From positions 62,001-126,000 of the forward strand of contig OMWB01000009.1 of assembly GCA_900314645.1 (NCBI GenBank): 64,000 nucleotides of DNA, given 5' to 3'. The notes below the pieces were generated by a model. The model ran no database searches. It had not been told where the DNA came from and worked only from the letters and a program-made list of their open reading frames with translations. The position numbers and the translations under genes are program-made. Each line of letters opens with the position of its first letter. Positions within the stretch are counted from its first letter, which is position 1. This document shows positions 15,126 to 25,600 of the stretch, in pieces. Source of the DNA: an uncultured Actinomycetes bacterium. GTDB taxonomy: Bacteria; Actinomycetota; Coriobacteriia; Coriobacteriales; Atopobiaceae.

Positions 15126-16559
15126 GTGGAAGACGAGCAGCTTAAGGAAAGCCTGAAGGTGGCTTCTGCGGAAGCCCACGAGTATCTGGTGGCAAATGCG
15201 GAGGATGGCGTCGCGACAGCGCTTGAGCACCTGCCGGCCGAAGTAGGGACAGCGCACCCAAACCACGGCGCCGCCGCAAGGACATGCGTCATCTGCGGAG
15301 AGGAAACAAGCCGAACACACGCCAAGCGAACGGCAGACGGCAGTCTCGTCTGCAAGGAGTGCCGCGAAAAGCTCAGCGACATCATCACGTCCGAAGCGCT
15401 CGCCCACATGAATGACGCGCAGGTCAGACAGCATGCGGCAAATGTTGACAGGCTGCGAAACCTCTACGCGACGGAGTTCACGGCAACAGGGGTGTTCTGT
15501 TCGGGGAAGAAGCTCGACCACCCCACGCTCGAAGTCGACGAGACGCACGGATGGTGGGCCCTCCCAGACAGCAAGAATCCAATCGTCTTCTCGCTTGAGT
15601 CAATCGTTGACTATGAGATGGTCATCAAGTCGTCTCGCTACTTTGGCGAGCTCGAATCCGCCATCACCATCAACAACCTGGTAGACACGTTGAGAGGCAT
15701 CCTACGTCGCGTCCTGGTCTTCTTCAGGAGCAGGCGCTATGCGGTGCCGCATGAAGACTTGCCGGCCATCCCAGAAGGCGAAGAACCATCCGAAATGAAG
15801 GTGGTGCTCACGCTGGACGGTGATCCTTCTGGTCTTGCTGAGGTGCCCATCAACGTGTGCGGCTCAAAGGCAACGGCTCCCAGCAACGTTGCGGGCGCCT
15901 ACGAATGCGCACATCAGATCATCGAGTACCTCAAAGGCAGGAGAGACAAGGCTCTGAAGGGCTATGTCCCGTCGGGCATTGAGGACGCCGCGGATGACCC
16001 AGCGTGGCTGCGTGAGGCCATCGAGCAATCTGGTGCGAGTGCGGATGACAAGGAGTATCTGCGCTACTACATCACGCGGCTCTCTGTGGACTTTCCCATG
16101 GCGCCGCCCGCGACCTCCTTTGCGGAAAAGCTCACCTCCATCAAGGCCATCTTGGCGTGGGTTGCGAACAACCTCTGCAAGGGCCATGCCGTACCAAAGC
16201 TCGAGACGCAGCAGACGATGGGACCCGATGCGTTTGCGGGAGCGTTTGCCCGTTACGCGCCCGGGGTGCGGTTCAGCGACATCGTGTACCTGCACGACAC
16301 CACGAACATGCTGTCGGGGAAGGGAGGCTTCCTCATCGGCGTCGACTCCTTCGCGGTGGATGGTGCGCAATCTGGGCAGACGGAGGGGCAATCGGTCATG
16401 CCAGTGCGCTACGACGACCTCCTGTGCGTGCTAAGGGGCGGGAGAAAGCGCCTCGTCCTCGTCTATCGTGATGGCCGAACGGTGACGCTTGCCCTCGACG
16501 GCTACGCACATTACCTCTTTGCGGCAATCAACTGCATCCTGTATATGCGTGCCAGCTAG
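15126..16559 (+). CDS. DUF4428-type zinc-finger protein, hypothetical
   Basis: 477 residues from the GTG at 15126, which has GAGAGG at a good distance; a longer frame reaches 15039. Near residues 52-82 a four-cysteine motif CVICGEETSRTHAKRTADGS followed by LVCKECREKLS is the DUF4428 treble-clef-like finger. The following region (WWALPDSKNPIVFSLESIVD) resembles DUF4428 proteins that carry a PH-like C-terminal part. The last 200 residues include FSDIVYLHDTTNMLSGKGGF and VLVYRDGRTVTLALDGY, the latter fitting a PH-like fold. No signal peptide, so probably cytosolic. Function unknown. It is divergent from the AAA ATPase and convergent with the lipoprotein. Confidence 0.7.
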   Translation: MEDEQLKESLKVASAEAHEYLVANAEDGVATALEHLPAEVGTAHPNHGAAARTCVICGEETSRTHAKRTADGSLVCKECREKLSDIITSEALAHMNDAQVRQHAANVDRLRNLYATEFTATGVFCSGKKLDHPTLEVDETHGWWALPDSKNPIVFSLESIVDYEMVIKSSRYFGELESAITINNLVDTLRGILRRVLVFFRSRRYAVPHEDLPAIPEGEEPSEMKVVLTLDGDPSGLAEVPINVCGSKATAPSNVAGAYECAHQIIEYLKGRRDKALKGYVPSGIEDAADDPAWLREAIEQSGASADDKEYLRYYITRLSVDFPMAPPATSFAEKLTSIKAILAWVANNLCKGHAVPKLETQQTMGPDAFAGAFARYAPGVRFSDIVYLHDTTNMLSGKGGFLIGVDSFAVDGAQSGQTEGQSVMPVRYDDLLCVLRGGRKRLVLVYRDGRTVTLALDGYAHYLFAAINCILYMRAS

Positions 16560-16577
16560 GCATAGCAGGCCAGCTGA

Positions 16578-17384
16578 TTACGCGCCGCCGGGGTAAACGC
16601 GATAGCTGACGGTCACCGTGACGTCGCGATCGGGCATCTCAAACTGAAACTCCGTGCCCATCCCGTTGCTTGGCCTGAGCCTAATGCCATCGACCTTGAG
16701 GATGAGCTCGGCATCGGCCATCCCTGCTGTCGTGATGGTCACAAGCTCGCCCGCGCGCGCGGAGGTGGGGCAGCTGCTGACGAGTCGGTCATCTGATGCC
16801 TCGAGCGCGATGTGGTACACGCCGTCCTCGACGGAGGAGCTGCCGGCTATCTGCTCGTCTTGCAGCTGGCGCACAAGCGCCCACAGCCCATCGTCATTGG
16901 CGACGGGATAATTCTTGCCATCCCAATACAGATTGTGGACGCCCTCAAAGTTGAAGGCGGCCCTCGTCCCGTCCTGCAGCGTAAAGATGACGTGGTGATA
17001 GCTGTCGGTCACGCTCATGGCGCGTCCGCTCTCGGGGACGACCATGCCCTGTACCAGCTCGTAGATTGCCTTGATGGTGTCAGGGTCAGTCACCGTGACG
17101 TCGGGGAGGGTGCCGCTCTGGTCATAGAGCACGTTGCACGACGTGGGAATTCTGCCCTCCTGCATGTCGGACCGAAGTTGGGCGACTTCGTCGGTGTCGA
17201 CAAACCAGATCAGAGGCGTTCCCTCAACGATGGTCACCGGCCCCTCGTCAGATCCCTTGCTGCCAGCCGGAGCGGGCTCGACTCCCGTCGCCTCCTCTGC
17301 CGGCTTTGCGCATCCGAGGCACAAGACGAGCACCGAGGCGAACAGGGCCACAGCAACACGTGACAGGGTGTGCAGACACTTCAT
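16578..17384 (-). CDS. Secreted lipoprotein, hypothetical
   Basis: 268 residues. A signal peptide (ALFASVLVLCLGC) ends in the lipobox L-C-L-G-C-A, so the mature protein should be lipid-anchored outside the membrane. It contains a duplicated-looking beta-rich region: DPDTIKAIYELVQGMVV with HHVIFTLQDGTRAAFNFEG, then a C-terminal repeat-like domain VSSCPTSARAGELVTITTAG ending in MPDRDVTVTVSYRVY. No enzyme motif is visible. The ATG is preceded by AAGGAGG. It is convergent with the DUF4428-like gene and divergent from the ABC importer. Confidence 0.72.
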   Translation of the reverse strand: MKCLHTLSRVAVALFASVLVLCLGCAKPAEEATGVEPAPAGSKGSDEGPVTIVEGTPLIWFVDTDEVAQLRSDMQEGRIPTSCNVLYDQSGTLPDVTVTDPDTIKAIYELVQGMVVPESGRAMSVTDSYHHVIFTLQDGTRAAFNFEGVHNLYWDGKNYPVANDDGLWALVRQLQDEQIAGSSSVEDGVYHIALEASDDRLVSSCPTSARAGELVTITTAGMADAELILKVDGIRLRPSNGMGTEFQFEMPDRDVTVTVSYRVYPGGA

Positions 17385-17464
17385 AAGGAGCCTCCTTACA
17401 CGGCAACTCTCTAAAACACATGCTATGCGCAGCTACTCATTCATACGAGTGAACCAACAAGAAT

Positions 17465-17502
17465 GTCGGCAACAGGCACTACCTCTGTTACCTATTGCCG
17501 AC
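17465..17502. other. Inverted repeat in the leader region of the ABC importer
   Basis: GTCGGCAACAGG (17465-17476) pairs with CCTATTGCCGAC (17491-17502) with one mismatch around a 14-base loop. It lies 98 bp upstream of the ATPase start. It could be an operator or an RNA hairpin; there is no T-run, so a terminator is less likely. Confidence 0.4.
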
Positions 17503-17599
17503 GCTCAGGCCTCCGCGCTCCTCACAACCTCTCCATACAATTACAATGTACGCGGCCTTATGGTCACGTACCTACTCCCTCGTGTACAGGAAAAGGCTT

Positions 17600-18789
<1,190 letters not shown>

Positions 18790-18793
<4 letters not shown>

Positions 18794-19683
18794 ATACAAG
18801 AAGCATGAAGGGCTGGCTCTACCTCATTCCCGCCCTGGTGTTTCTGGGCGTGTTTGTGGTGTACCCGCTCTTTGACGTTGTCGTGTACTCCTTCGAGGAA
18901 GGCTACAACTCCGCGTCGCAGACCTTCTTCGGCACCGGAACGTACAACTTCAGCTACGTACTGCGTGACACCTACTTCATCCAGGCGCTGAAGAACACCT
19001 TCATCCTGGTCATCATCACGGTGCCGCTCTCCACGGGCATCGCGCTGCTCATCAGCGTGGGCCTCAGCTCCATCAAGAAGCTGCAGGAGCTCTACCAGAC
19101 CATCTTCTTCCTGCCGTACGTGACCAACACGCTGGCCGTGGGCCTCGTCTTCATGATCTTGTTCCAGAAGACGCCCTACACCGACGGCTTCGTCAACCAG
19201 ATCATCCATTTCTTTGGCGGCAGCTCGGTTGACTTCATCGACGGTCCGTACTGGGCAAAGATGACCGTCATGTGCATCTACACCGTGTGGGTGGTCATGC
19301 CGTTCAAGGTGCTCATCCTCACCAGTGCGCTGGCGAGCGTCAACCCCGACTACTACAAGGCCGCCAAGGTGGATGGCACCAGCAGCTGGCGCATCTTCTA
19401 CAAGATCACGCTGCCCATGATCTCCCCGATGATCTTCTACCTGATCATCACGGGCTTCATCGGCGCCTTCAAGGCCTATGGCGACGTGGTGGCTATCTTT
19501 GGTACCAACCTCAATGCCGCTGGCATGAACACCATCGTGGGCTATGTCTACGACATGCTCTACGGTGATGGCGGCGGATATCCGTCGTATGCGTCGGCCG
19601 CGGCACTGATCCTCTTTGCCATCGTGCTGACCATCACCTGCATCAACCTGCTGATTCAGAGAAGGAGCGTGCAGACCTCATGA
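18790..19683 (+). CDS. ABC sugar transporter permease (UgpA/MalF type)
   Basis: 297 residues, six predicted membrane helices starting with GWLYLIPALVFLGVFVVYPL. The EAA loop that docks onto the ATPase reads YYKAAKVDGTSSWRIFYKIT ending in LP. Typical of the first permease in UgpAE/MalFG importers. It starts within the ATPase stop codon and itself ends overlapping the next gene by ATGA. Confidence 0.92.
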
Positions 19684-20552
19684 GCAACATGACCCAAGAA
19701 CAGGAACACCGCGCCTTCGTGCGTGGCCAGAGGATTCGCACGGCCGTCATTTATACCCTGCTGACGCTGTGGGCGTTCATTGTGCTCTTCCCGTTCTACT
19801 GGATGGTGCTGACCTCCATCAAGAGCTACAGCGCCTACAACGCAGAGTACGTCCCGCAGCTCTACACCCTCGCGCCGACCATGCAGAACTACGTGGACGC
19901 CTTCACGGCTGTCCCGCTCGCGCGCTACTTCATGAACACCGTCATCTTCACGAGCGTCACCACGGCGCTGATGCTGGTGGTCATCGTGCTGGCGGCCTTC
20001 GCGTTCTCGCGCCTCGACTTCGCCGGCAGGGGACTGCTCTTCACGGCGTTCCTCTCGCTGATGATGATCCCCAACGAGCTCGTCATCATCACCAACTTCG
20101 TCACCATCACCAACTGGGGCCTGCGCAACACCTTTACCGGCCTCATCCTGCCGTCGGTGACGTCGGTTTTCTACATCTACCTCCTCAAGGAGAACTTCGA
20201 CCAGATTCCTGACGACCTGTACAAGGCCGCCAAGGTCGATGGCTGCAGCGACTTCAAGTACCTCACCAACGTGATGATTCCCATCTGCCGTCCCACCATC
20301 GTCACTGTGGTGCTGCTGAAGGTCATCGAGTGCTGGAACAGCTACGTGTGGCCGCGCCTCATCACCGACAACCAGCTGTACTTCCTGGTCTCCAACGGCA
20401 TTCAGGAGATTCGCGAGAACGGCTTTGGCCGCGAGAACGTGCCGGCCATGATGGCGGCGGTCGTGGTCATCTCGGTGCCGCTGATCGTGATGTTCCTCAT
20501 CTTCCGCAAGAAGATCATGGAGGGCGTGTCCAGGGGAGGTACGAAGGGCTAA
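19680..20552 (+). CDS. ABC sugar transporter permease (UgpE/MalG type)
   Basis: 290 residues with about six membrane helices (TLLTLWAFIVLFPFYWMVLT first). EAA loop: DDLYKAAKVDGCSDFKYLTN continuing to MIPICRP. It forms the heterodimeric channel with the preceding permease. Starts by ATGA overlap, and its TAA overlaps the ATG of the binding-protein gene (TAATG), consistent with strict translational coupling. Confidence 0.92.
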   Translation: MSNMTQEQEHRAFVRGQRIRTAVIYTLLTLWAFIVLFPFYWMVLTSIKSYSAYNAEYVPQLYTLAPTMQNYVDAFTAVPLARYFMNTVIFTSVTTALMLVVIVLAAFAFSRLDFAGRGLLFTAFLSLMMIPNELVIITNFVTITNWGLRNTFTGLILPSVTSVFYIYLLKENFDQIPDDLYKAAKVDGCSDFKYLTNVMIPICRPTIVTVVLLKVIECWNSYVWPRLITDNQLYFLVSNGIQEIRENGFGRENVPAMMAAVVVISVPLIVMFLIFRKKIMEGVSRGGTKG

Positions 20553-22189
20553 TGAACAGGAAATCGCATTTCTGGACAAAGGGGACGGACCCCTTCGTCC
20601 GACTCGCCCTGACGTTGGTCATCGCCGCCATGACCTGTACCGCGCTGCTGACCGGCTGCCATGGCTCGCAGGGCCTGCCTGCGTTTGAGGTGCCCGAGCA
20701 GTGGGACAGCTCCAAGGAGTACGAGATCACGTTCTGGGCCAAGAACGACACCAACAAGACCCAGACCAAGATCTACGAGCAGGCCATCGCCGACTTCGAG
20801 GCACTGTATCCCAACGTGCACGTCAACATGCGCCTCTACACCGACTACGGCAAGATCTACAACGACGTCATCACCAACATCGCCACCAACACCACGCCCA
20901 ACGTGTGCATCACCTACCCTGACCACATCGCCACCTACATGACGGGATCCAATGTGGTGGTGCCGCTGGACGGGCTGTTTGCCGACGCAAAGTATGGCCT
21001 TGGCGGCTCTGAGCTGGCCTTTGATGGCCCGACCGAGGCAGAGATCGTGCCGCAGTTCCTGTCCGAGTGCGTGCTGGGCGATGCTCACTACGCCATCCCC
21101 TACATGCGCTCGACTGAGATCTGCTATGTCAACAAGACCTATGTCGAGGCCTTGGGCTTCACGCTGCCCGACGTGCTGACGTGGGACTTTGTCTGGGAGG
21201 TCGCTGAGGCGGCAACTGCGAAGAACGCGGATGGCACGTATGCCGTCAACGGTCAGCAGGTCATGATTCCCTTCATCGACAAGTCTACCGACAACATGAT
21301 GATTCAGATGCTCAAGCAGCGCGGCGCTGGCTATTCCACCGATGACGGCGAGATCCAGATCTTCAACGACGACACGAAGGACATCCTCTACACGGTTGCC
21401 GATCACGCCGCGACAGGTGCCTTCTCCACGTTCAAGATCTCGGGCTATCCGGCCAACTTCCTGAATGCGGGCCAGTGCATCTTCGCCATCGACTCGTCCG
21501 CTGGTGCCACGTGGATGGGCTCCGAGGCGCCGCTGGTGGACATCAGCCCGGACAAGCTTGTCCAGTTCGAGACCGCCGTCCGCATGGTGCCGCAGTATGA
21601 CCCCGAGCATCCGCAGATGATCAGCCAAGGTCCGTCCATCTGCGTCTTCAACAAGGCTGACTCGCAAGAGGTGCTGGCCTCCTGGCTGTTCGCGCAGTAC
21701 CTGCTTACCAACGACGTGCAGATCGCCTATGCGCAGACCGAGGGCTACGCGCCGGTCACGACCAAGGCCCAGCAGTCTGATGAGTATCAGGACTACCTGT
21801 CGCGTGCCGGCGAGGACAACGACGCGCACTACCCGGTGAAGATCGAGGCCACGCAGGTTCTGATGAACAACGCTGAGAACACCTTCGTCACCCCGGTGTT
21901 CAACGGTTCCACGTCGCTGCGCGATGCTTCCGGCCAGCTGATTGAGAACGTGGCCAAGTCCGTGAGGCGCAAGGAAACCATCAACGATGCGTACCTTGAG
22001 AACCTCTTCAATGACGTGCTTGCGCTGTATCACCTCGACCAGCTCGGTGGCGGTGTCGGCGGGGGCGACAAGGACGCCCTTGGCCCGCTGCCGACGGCCT
22101 CTAAGGCGCTCATCGGTGTGCTGGGCGTTGCCTGGGTGGGCATCATTGCCGTTGCCGTGTCCGACGAACTGAAGAAGCGCCAGAGCTGA
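20552..22189 (+). CDS. Extracellular solute-binding lipoprotein of the ABC importer, with a C-terminal membrane helix
   Basis: 545 residues. An N-terminal signal sequence with lipobox (ALLTGC, Cys about 34) is followed by a family-1 carbohydrate-binding fold: YEITFWAKNDTNKTQTKIYE, NTTPNVCITYPDHIATYM and a late VLASWLFAQYLLTNDV region. Unlike ordinary binding proteins it ends in a Gly-rich linker (GGGVGGGDKD) and a hydrophobic helix SKALIGVLGVAWVGIIAVAV, so it may be held at both ends. Residues 8-18 (WTKGTDPFVRL) are encoded by a palindrome of the genome's GGGACA repeat family. It is the last gene of the importer operon. Confidence 0.88.
   Translation: MNRKSHFWTKGTDPFVRLALTLVIAAMTCTALLTGCHGSQGLPAFEVPEQWDSSKEYEITFWAKNDTNKTQTKIYEQAIADFEALYPNVHVNMRLYTDYGKIYNDVITNIATNTTPNVCITYPDHIATYMTGSNVVVPLDGLFADAKYGLGGSELAFDGPTEAEIVPQFLSECVLGDAHYAIPYMRSTEICYVNKTYVEALGFTLPDVLTWDFVWEVAEAATAKNADGTYAVNGQQVMIPFIDKSTDNMMIQMLKQRGAGYSTDDGEIQIFNDDTKDILYTVADHAATGAFSTFKISGYPANFLNAGQCIFAIDSSAGATWMGSEAPLVDISPDKLVQFETAVRMVPQYDPEHPQMISQGPSICVFNKADSQEVLASWLFAQYLLTNDVQIAYAQTEGYAPVTTKAQQSDEYQDYLSRAGEDNDAHYPVKIEATQVLMNNAENTFVTPVFNGSTSLRDASGQLIENVAKSVRRKETINDAYLENLFNDVLALYHLDQLGGGVGGGDKDALGPLPTASKALIGVLGVAWVGIIAVAVSDELKKRQS
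20574..20600. repeat. Short GGGACA-family palindrome inside a signal-peptide coding region
   Basis: GGACAAAGGGG (20574-20584) and CCCCTTCGTCC (20590-20600) are inverted with one mismatch around ACGGA. The same words occur in the intergenic palindromes at 2593-2661 and 56112-56154. It lies in codons 8-17 of the solute-binding protein. Confidence 0.75.
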
Positions 22190-22214
22190 CAAACCTCTGT
22201 CCCACACACAGCAA

Positions 22215-22274
22215 GCTGCGGGGCGTTCCCTTTTCCGAACACAATCGTGTAACGAAAAGGGTGCGCCCCGCAGC
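22215..22274. terminator. Stem-loop terminator after the ABC operon
   Basis: GCTGCGGGGCG starts the left arm (22215-22235), which matches the right arm 22254-22274 at 19 of 21 positions around an 18-base loop. Flanking ACACAG and CTGTGT extend the stem with a bulge. It lies 26 bases after the binding-protein stop. Confidence 0.7.
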
Positions 22275-22348
22275 CTGTGTCGGCCTTGTGCTGTTCTATA
22301 ATGAGTGCCGCGTTGCCCAATTACCTACGATCATGGGAGAGAGTCAAC

Positions 22349-23131
22349 ATGGCAAAGCAGTTGAACAGAAAGAACGCGTTGTTTGCAATGTTCACGTTCG
22401 TGCTCGCGCTGGTGCTCGCCGCTTGCGGCGGCAACGCTGCGAGTGGCGGTGGCTCGGGTTCGGGCGGCGCCGCCGACACCGAGAAGGGCGAGGGTGTCAT
22501 GACCTTTGCCGAGTTCTCCGCCGCTAAGGTCGACGACCCGGTCGTCATCGAGGCCTACGTGCAGGGCAAGCAGTCTTGGTGGGAGAACCAGGCCACCATC
22601 TACGCCCAGGACGCCGACGGTGCTTACTTCATCTACAACGCCCAGTGCTCCGAAGAGGACTACGCCAAGCTGGTTGACGGCCAGAAGATCAAGGTGACGG
22701 GCTACAAGGCCGAGTGGTCTGGCGAGATCGAGATCGCCGAGGGCACCATCGAGTTCGAGGACGGCAACTACATCGCCCCCGCCACCGACGTGACCGCCCT
22801 TCTGGGCACTGACGAGCTCATCGCCCACCAGAACGAGAAGGTCTCCTTCGCGGGCATGACCGTCGAGCCCTCCACCGATCCCGACGGCAAGGAAGTCGCC
22901 TTCCTGTACAACTGGGACGGCTCCGGCTCTGACGGTGACGACCTCTACTTCAACGTCTCTGACGGCAAGGCTACGTACTCCTTCACCGTCGAGTCTTACC
23001 TGACCGGCGCTGGCACCGACGTGTACGAGGCCGTTAAGGGCCTGAACGTTGGCGACACCGTCGACATGGAGGGCTTCCTGTACTGGTATGAGGGTGCCAA
23101 CCCCCACATCACCAGCGTCACTGTGAAGTAA
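22349..23131 (+). CDS. Secreted lipoprotein with an OB-fold-like domain
   Basis: 260 residues. Signal peptide ends VLALVLAACGG (lipobox A-A-C), followed by a Gly/Ser linker. The mature part contains DPVVIEAYVQGKQSWWENQA, YFIYNAQCSEEDYAKLVDGQ and KIKVTGYKAEWSGEIEIAEG, a pattern I associate with bacterial OB-fold lipoproteins; a second partly similar segment follows (VSFAGMTVEPSTDPDGKEVA and VGDTVDMEGFLYWYEG). Function unknown; binding of a small ligand outside the cell is plausible. The ATG at 22349 has GGGAGAGAG upstream. Flanked by terminators on both sides, so transcribed alone. Confidence 0.75.
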   Translation: MAKQLNRKNALFAMFTFVLALVLAACGGNAASGGGSGSGGAADTEKGEGVMTFAEFSAAKVDDPVVIEAYVQGKQSWWENQATIYAQDADGAYFIYNAQCSEEDYAKLVDGQKIKVTGYKAEWSGEIEIAEGTIEFEDGNYIAPATDVTALLGTDELIAHQNEKVSFAGMTVEPSTDPDGKEVAFLYNWDGSGSDGDDLYFNVSDGKATYSFTVESYLTGAGTDVYEAVKGLNVGDTVDMEGFLYWYEGANPHITSVTVK

Positions 23132-23150
23132 CTCACGTCTCATAGCGCAT

Positions 23151-23186
23151 AAAGGGAGGGCGAGCCGCGACGACCGCCCTCCCTTT
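23151..23186 (+). terminator. Intrinsic terminator of the OB-fold lipoprotein gene
   Basis: Perfect 12-bp stem AAAGGGAGGGCG / CGCCCTCCCTTT with a 12-base loop, followed by CTTTAT. It is 20 bases downstream of the stop. The following ~230 bp up to 23420 are AT-rich and hold no recognisable gene; they probably carry the promoter of the next gene. Confidence 0.88.
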
Positions 23187-23420
23187 CTTTATCAAGATTT
23201 GGCGCTGCGCGTACCATATGCGCAGGGCGTACATATCAAAATGCAAGGTAGCACCGTAACGCGATTTGTTTGTAGTAGAGTTGTTTGTAATATATAGATA
23301 CGACTCGTTAATTGAACAATACGAAACAAGTGACATGAAGTTAGCCACATAGAACACGCTGATTGTTAGAATACTTTTGGCCAGTAGCATTACACAGAGA
23401 CAGATTGACTTCGAGGCGTG

Positions 23421-24398
23421 ATGAATAGGCAGCAGAGCAAGAACGAGCTGGACTCTCGCGTACGACAATCGGAGCGTCGCCATATGTGTTTGGTGGCGTC
23501 CGACAGGCCTGAGGGAAAGCGGTTTGCCCGCGCCGTTGAAGTGGGAAAACTCATCCAACCCATGCCCCGCCTGTTTGTTCGTCCAGAGTACTGGGAGATT
23601 CTCGATCCAGTGGAGCGCACCTTGCACTGCATGCGGTCCCTGCAGGTCTTACATCCGGCATGGGCGTACGTCGGCCCATCGGCGGCTTTGGTCTATGGCC
23701 TCGAAATACCCGAGGACGAATCGTATCTGTGGCCCATCCGCATTTCAGCACGATGGGGTTCGCGTGGACGCAGTACGCCGCAGGTGCTGCGGCAGGTGGT
23801 CGAGGGGGACGACGTGGTGGTGGTCGATCGCCTGCGCGTCACCTCCATCGAGCGCACGACCTTTGACTGCATGCGTGAGATGTCGTTTGCCGACGGTCTG
23901 GCAATCATGGATTCTGCGCTGGCCGCGAGTGGTCTGACGTGCAAGCAGATGATTGCGCGCATGAATGAGTTCAGGCGGACGAGCCGCGGTGGCCGCCACG
24001 CCATGGAGACGGCGGCCTACGGCGACGGGGCCGCGCTGGGGCGTGACGAGTCGTACCTGCGCGCCGCGCTCATCGAAGCGGGCTTTGAGGTGCCGGAGCT
24101 GCATGTGGACACCATGTCACGTGGTGGTGCGCGCATACGCGGCACCTTTGGCTGGGAGCTGGAGAATGGCTCGTGGATCGTGGGCCAGCTTGCCGGCCCA
24201 CGCTATGCCGGCGCGACGGTAGGAGGTGACGCCAGCGTGAGGATGTTCAGCATTCCTCGGACGATGTCGCATGATCCCGAGGGCTTCGTGGCCTTGCTCG
24301 AGAAGGCGGGCGTTCCTCATGCTGCCGAACCGCCGCAGGTGGGCATCGCAAAGCCCTTCAAGCCCGTGCTCAAGGACTCCGAAGACGACGAAGCCTAA
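23421..24398 (+). CDS. AbiEi/DUF559-like protein, hypothetical
   Basis: 325 residues. It has the layout common among actinobacterial AbiEi-like proteins: a central VGPSAALVYGLEIP segment, then LRVTSIERTTFDCMREMSFA with GLAIMDSALAASGL. These proteins often end in a Vsr/DUF559 endonuclease-like domain; here the C-terminal part (GTFGWELENGSWIVGQLAG) lacks a clear catalytic D-x-D/E-x-K-like set, so nuclease activity is doubtful. No partner toxin lies next to it. The upstream DNA is AT-rich, unlike its neighbours, a mild hint of acquisition. ATG at 23421 follows CGAGG; an in-frame GTG at 23418 is possible. Confidence 0.6.
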   Translation: MNRQQSKNELDSRVRQSERRHMCLVASDRPEGKRFARAVEVGKLIQPMPRLFVRPEYWEILDPVERTLHCMRSLQVLHPAWAYVGPSAALVYGLEIPEDESYLWPIRISARWGSRGRSTPQVLRQVVEGDDVVVVDRLRVTSIERTTFDCMREMSFADGLAIMDSALAASGLTCKQMIARMNEFRRTSRGGRHAMETAAYGDGAALGRDESYLRAALIEAGFEVPELHVDTMSRGGARIRGTFGWELENGSWIVGQLAGPRYAGATVGGDASVRMFSIPRTMSHDPEGFVALLEKAGVPHAAEPPQVGIAKPFKPVLKDSEDDEA

Positions 24399-24440
24399 GC
24401 TCGGTATGTCTAGGGGGCTACACCCTAGACGCACTGGCTA

Positions 24441-25472
24441 CTAGTTGTGCTTGCGCTCTACGCGCTGACGAAGCTGGCCACAGGCGGCATCGATGTCAGC
24501 GCCGCGCGAGACGCGCACCGTGGCCTCCACACCAACCTGCCCAAGCCGACGCACAAACTCGCCCGCACGCGCCTCGCTCGAGGGCTGGAACTTGGAGCCC
24601 GGCACGTTGTTGAGTTGGATGATGTTCACGTGGGCAAGCGTGCCACGACAGAAGTCCACCAGCGACGCCAGCTCCTCGTCGGTGTCGTTGATGCCGCGGA
24701 TGAGCGCGTACTCGTACGTGGGGCGCCGACCCGTCAGGTCAACGTAGGTGCCCATGGCCTCGTACAGGTTGAGCAGCGACCACCGCTTGACGCCCGGCAT
24801 GAGCAGGTTGCGCGTGCGCTGGACGGCAGAGTGCAGCGAGACGGCGAGCGTGAACTGCTCGGGTTCGCGGGCAAAGCGCAGGATCTGTGGAATGACGCCG
24901 CAGGTAGAGACCGTAAGGTGGCGCGCGCCGATGCCTAGGCCGTCAGGGGAGTTGAAGCGCCTCAGTGCGGCCACGGTGGCGTCGTAGTTGGCAAACGGCT
25001 CGCCCTGGCCCATGAGCACCACAGAGGTCACGCGGGTACCAAAGTCATCGCGCACGTGCATGACCTGGCCATAGATCTCGCTGGCGGTAAGGGAGCGCGT
25101 GAGGCCTGCGGCGCCCGTCGCGCAGAAGGCGCAACCCATGGCGCAGCCCGCCTGCGTGGATGCACACACGGCCAGACGCTGGCCGGTGGGCATGCCGACG
25201 CACTCAACGGAAGCGCCGTCGGCAAGGCGCAGCAGGTATTTGCGGCTGCCGTCTTCGCTGATCTGCTTGGCAAGCTGCTCCATGCCGCCGAGCGTGAAGC
25301 GCTCGGCAAGCGCGGCGCGCAGCGCCTTGGGCAGATTGCTCATCTCGTCAAACGAGGTGGCGCCCTTCTCCCACAGCCATTCCTCAACCTGCTTGGCCCT
25401 GAACTTGGGCTGTCCCAACTCTTCGAGCGCGGCAAGAAGCTCGGCGTGCGAGATATCGTGAAGGTCCTGCAT
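24441..25472 (-). CDS. rlmN: 23S rRNA (adenine-C2)-methyltransferase
   Basis: 343 residues. A dual-specificity radical-SAM methylase for A2503 of 23S rRNA and A37 of some tRNAs. Cluster motif AGCAMGCAFCATG (C110, C114, C117), substrate motif VVLMGQGEPFANYDATVAAL, and a C-terminal Cys in DIDAACGQL that carries the transferred methylene. The N-terminal helical part (FRAKQVEEWLWEKGATSFDE) is typical of the family. Full length. It is divergent from ddl. Confidence 0.96.
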   Translation of the reverse strand: MQDLHDISHAELLAALEELGQPKFRAKQVEEWLWEKGATSFDEMSNLPKALRAALAERFTLGGMEQLAKQISEDGSRKYLLRLADGASVECVGMPTGQRLAVCASTQAGCAMGCAFCATGAAGLTRSLTASEIYGQVMHVRDDFGTRVTSVVLMGQGEPFANYDATVAALRRFNSPDGLGIGARHLTVSTCGVIPQILRFAREPEQFTLAVSLHSAVQRTRNLLMPGVKRWSLLNLYEAMGTYVDLTGRRPTYEYALIRGINDTDEELASLVDFCRGTLAHVNIIQLNNVPGSKFQPSSEARAGEFVRRLGQVGVEATVRVSRGADIDAACGQLRQRVERKHN

Positions 25473-25600
25473 GAGTGTTCCTTGTTCCCTGTTTGACGGG
25501 CGTGTGTGCCCCGTCGTTCAGTATCGGTTGGGTGGTATCCTAAACAGGTTGAGTCTAGCGTACGCGGCGCGTGGGGCGCCGCGAAAAAAGGAGTCACGCG

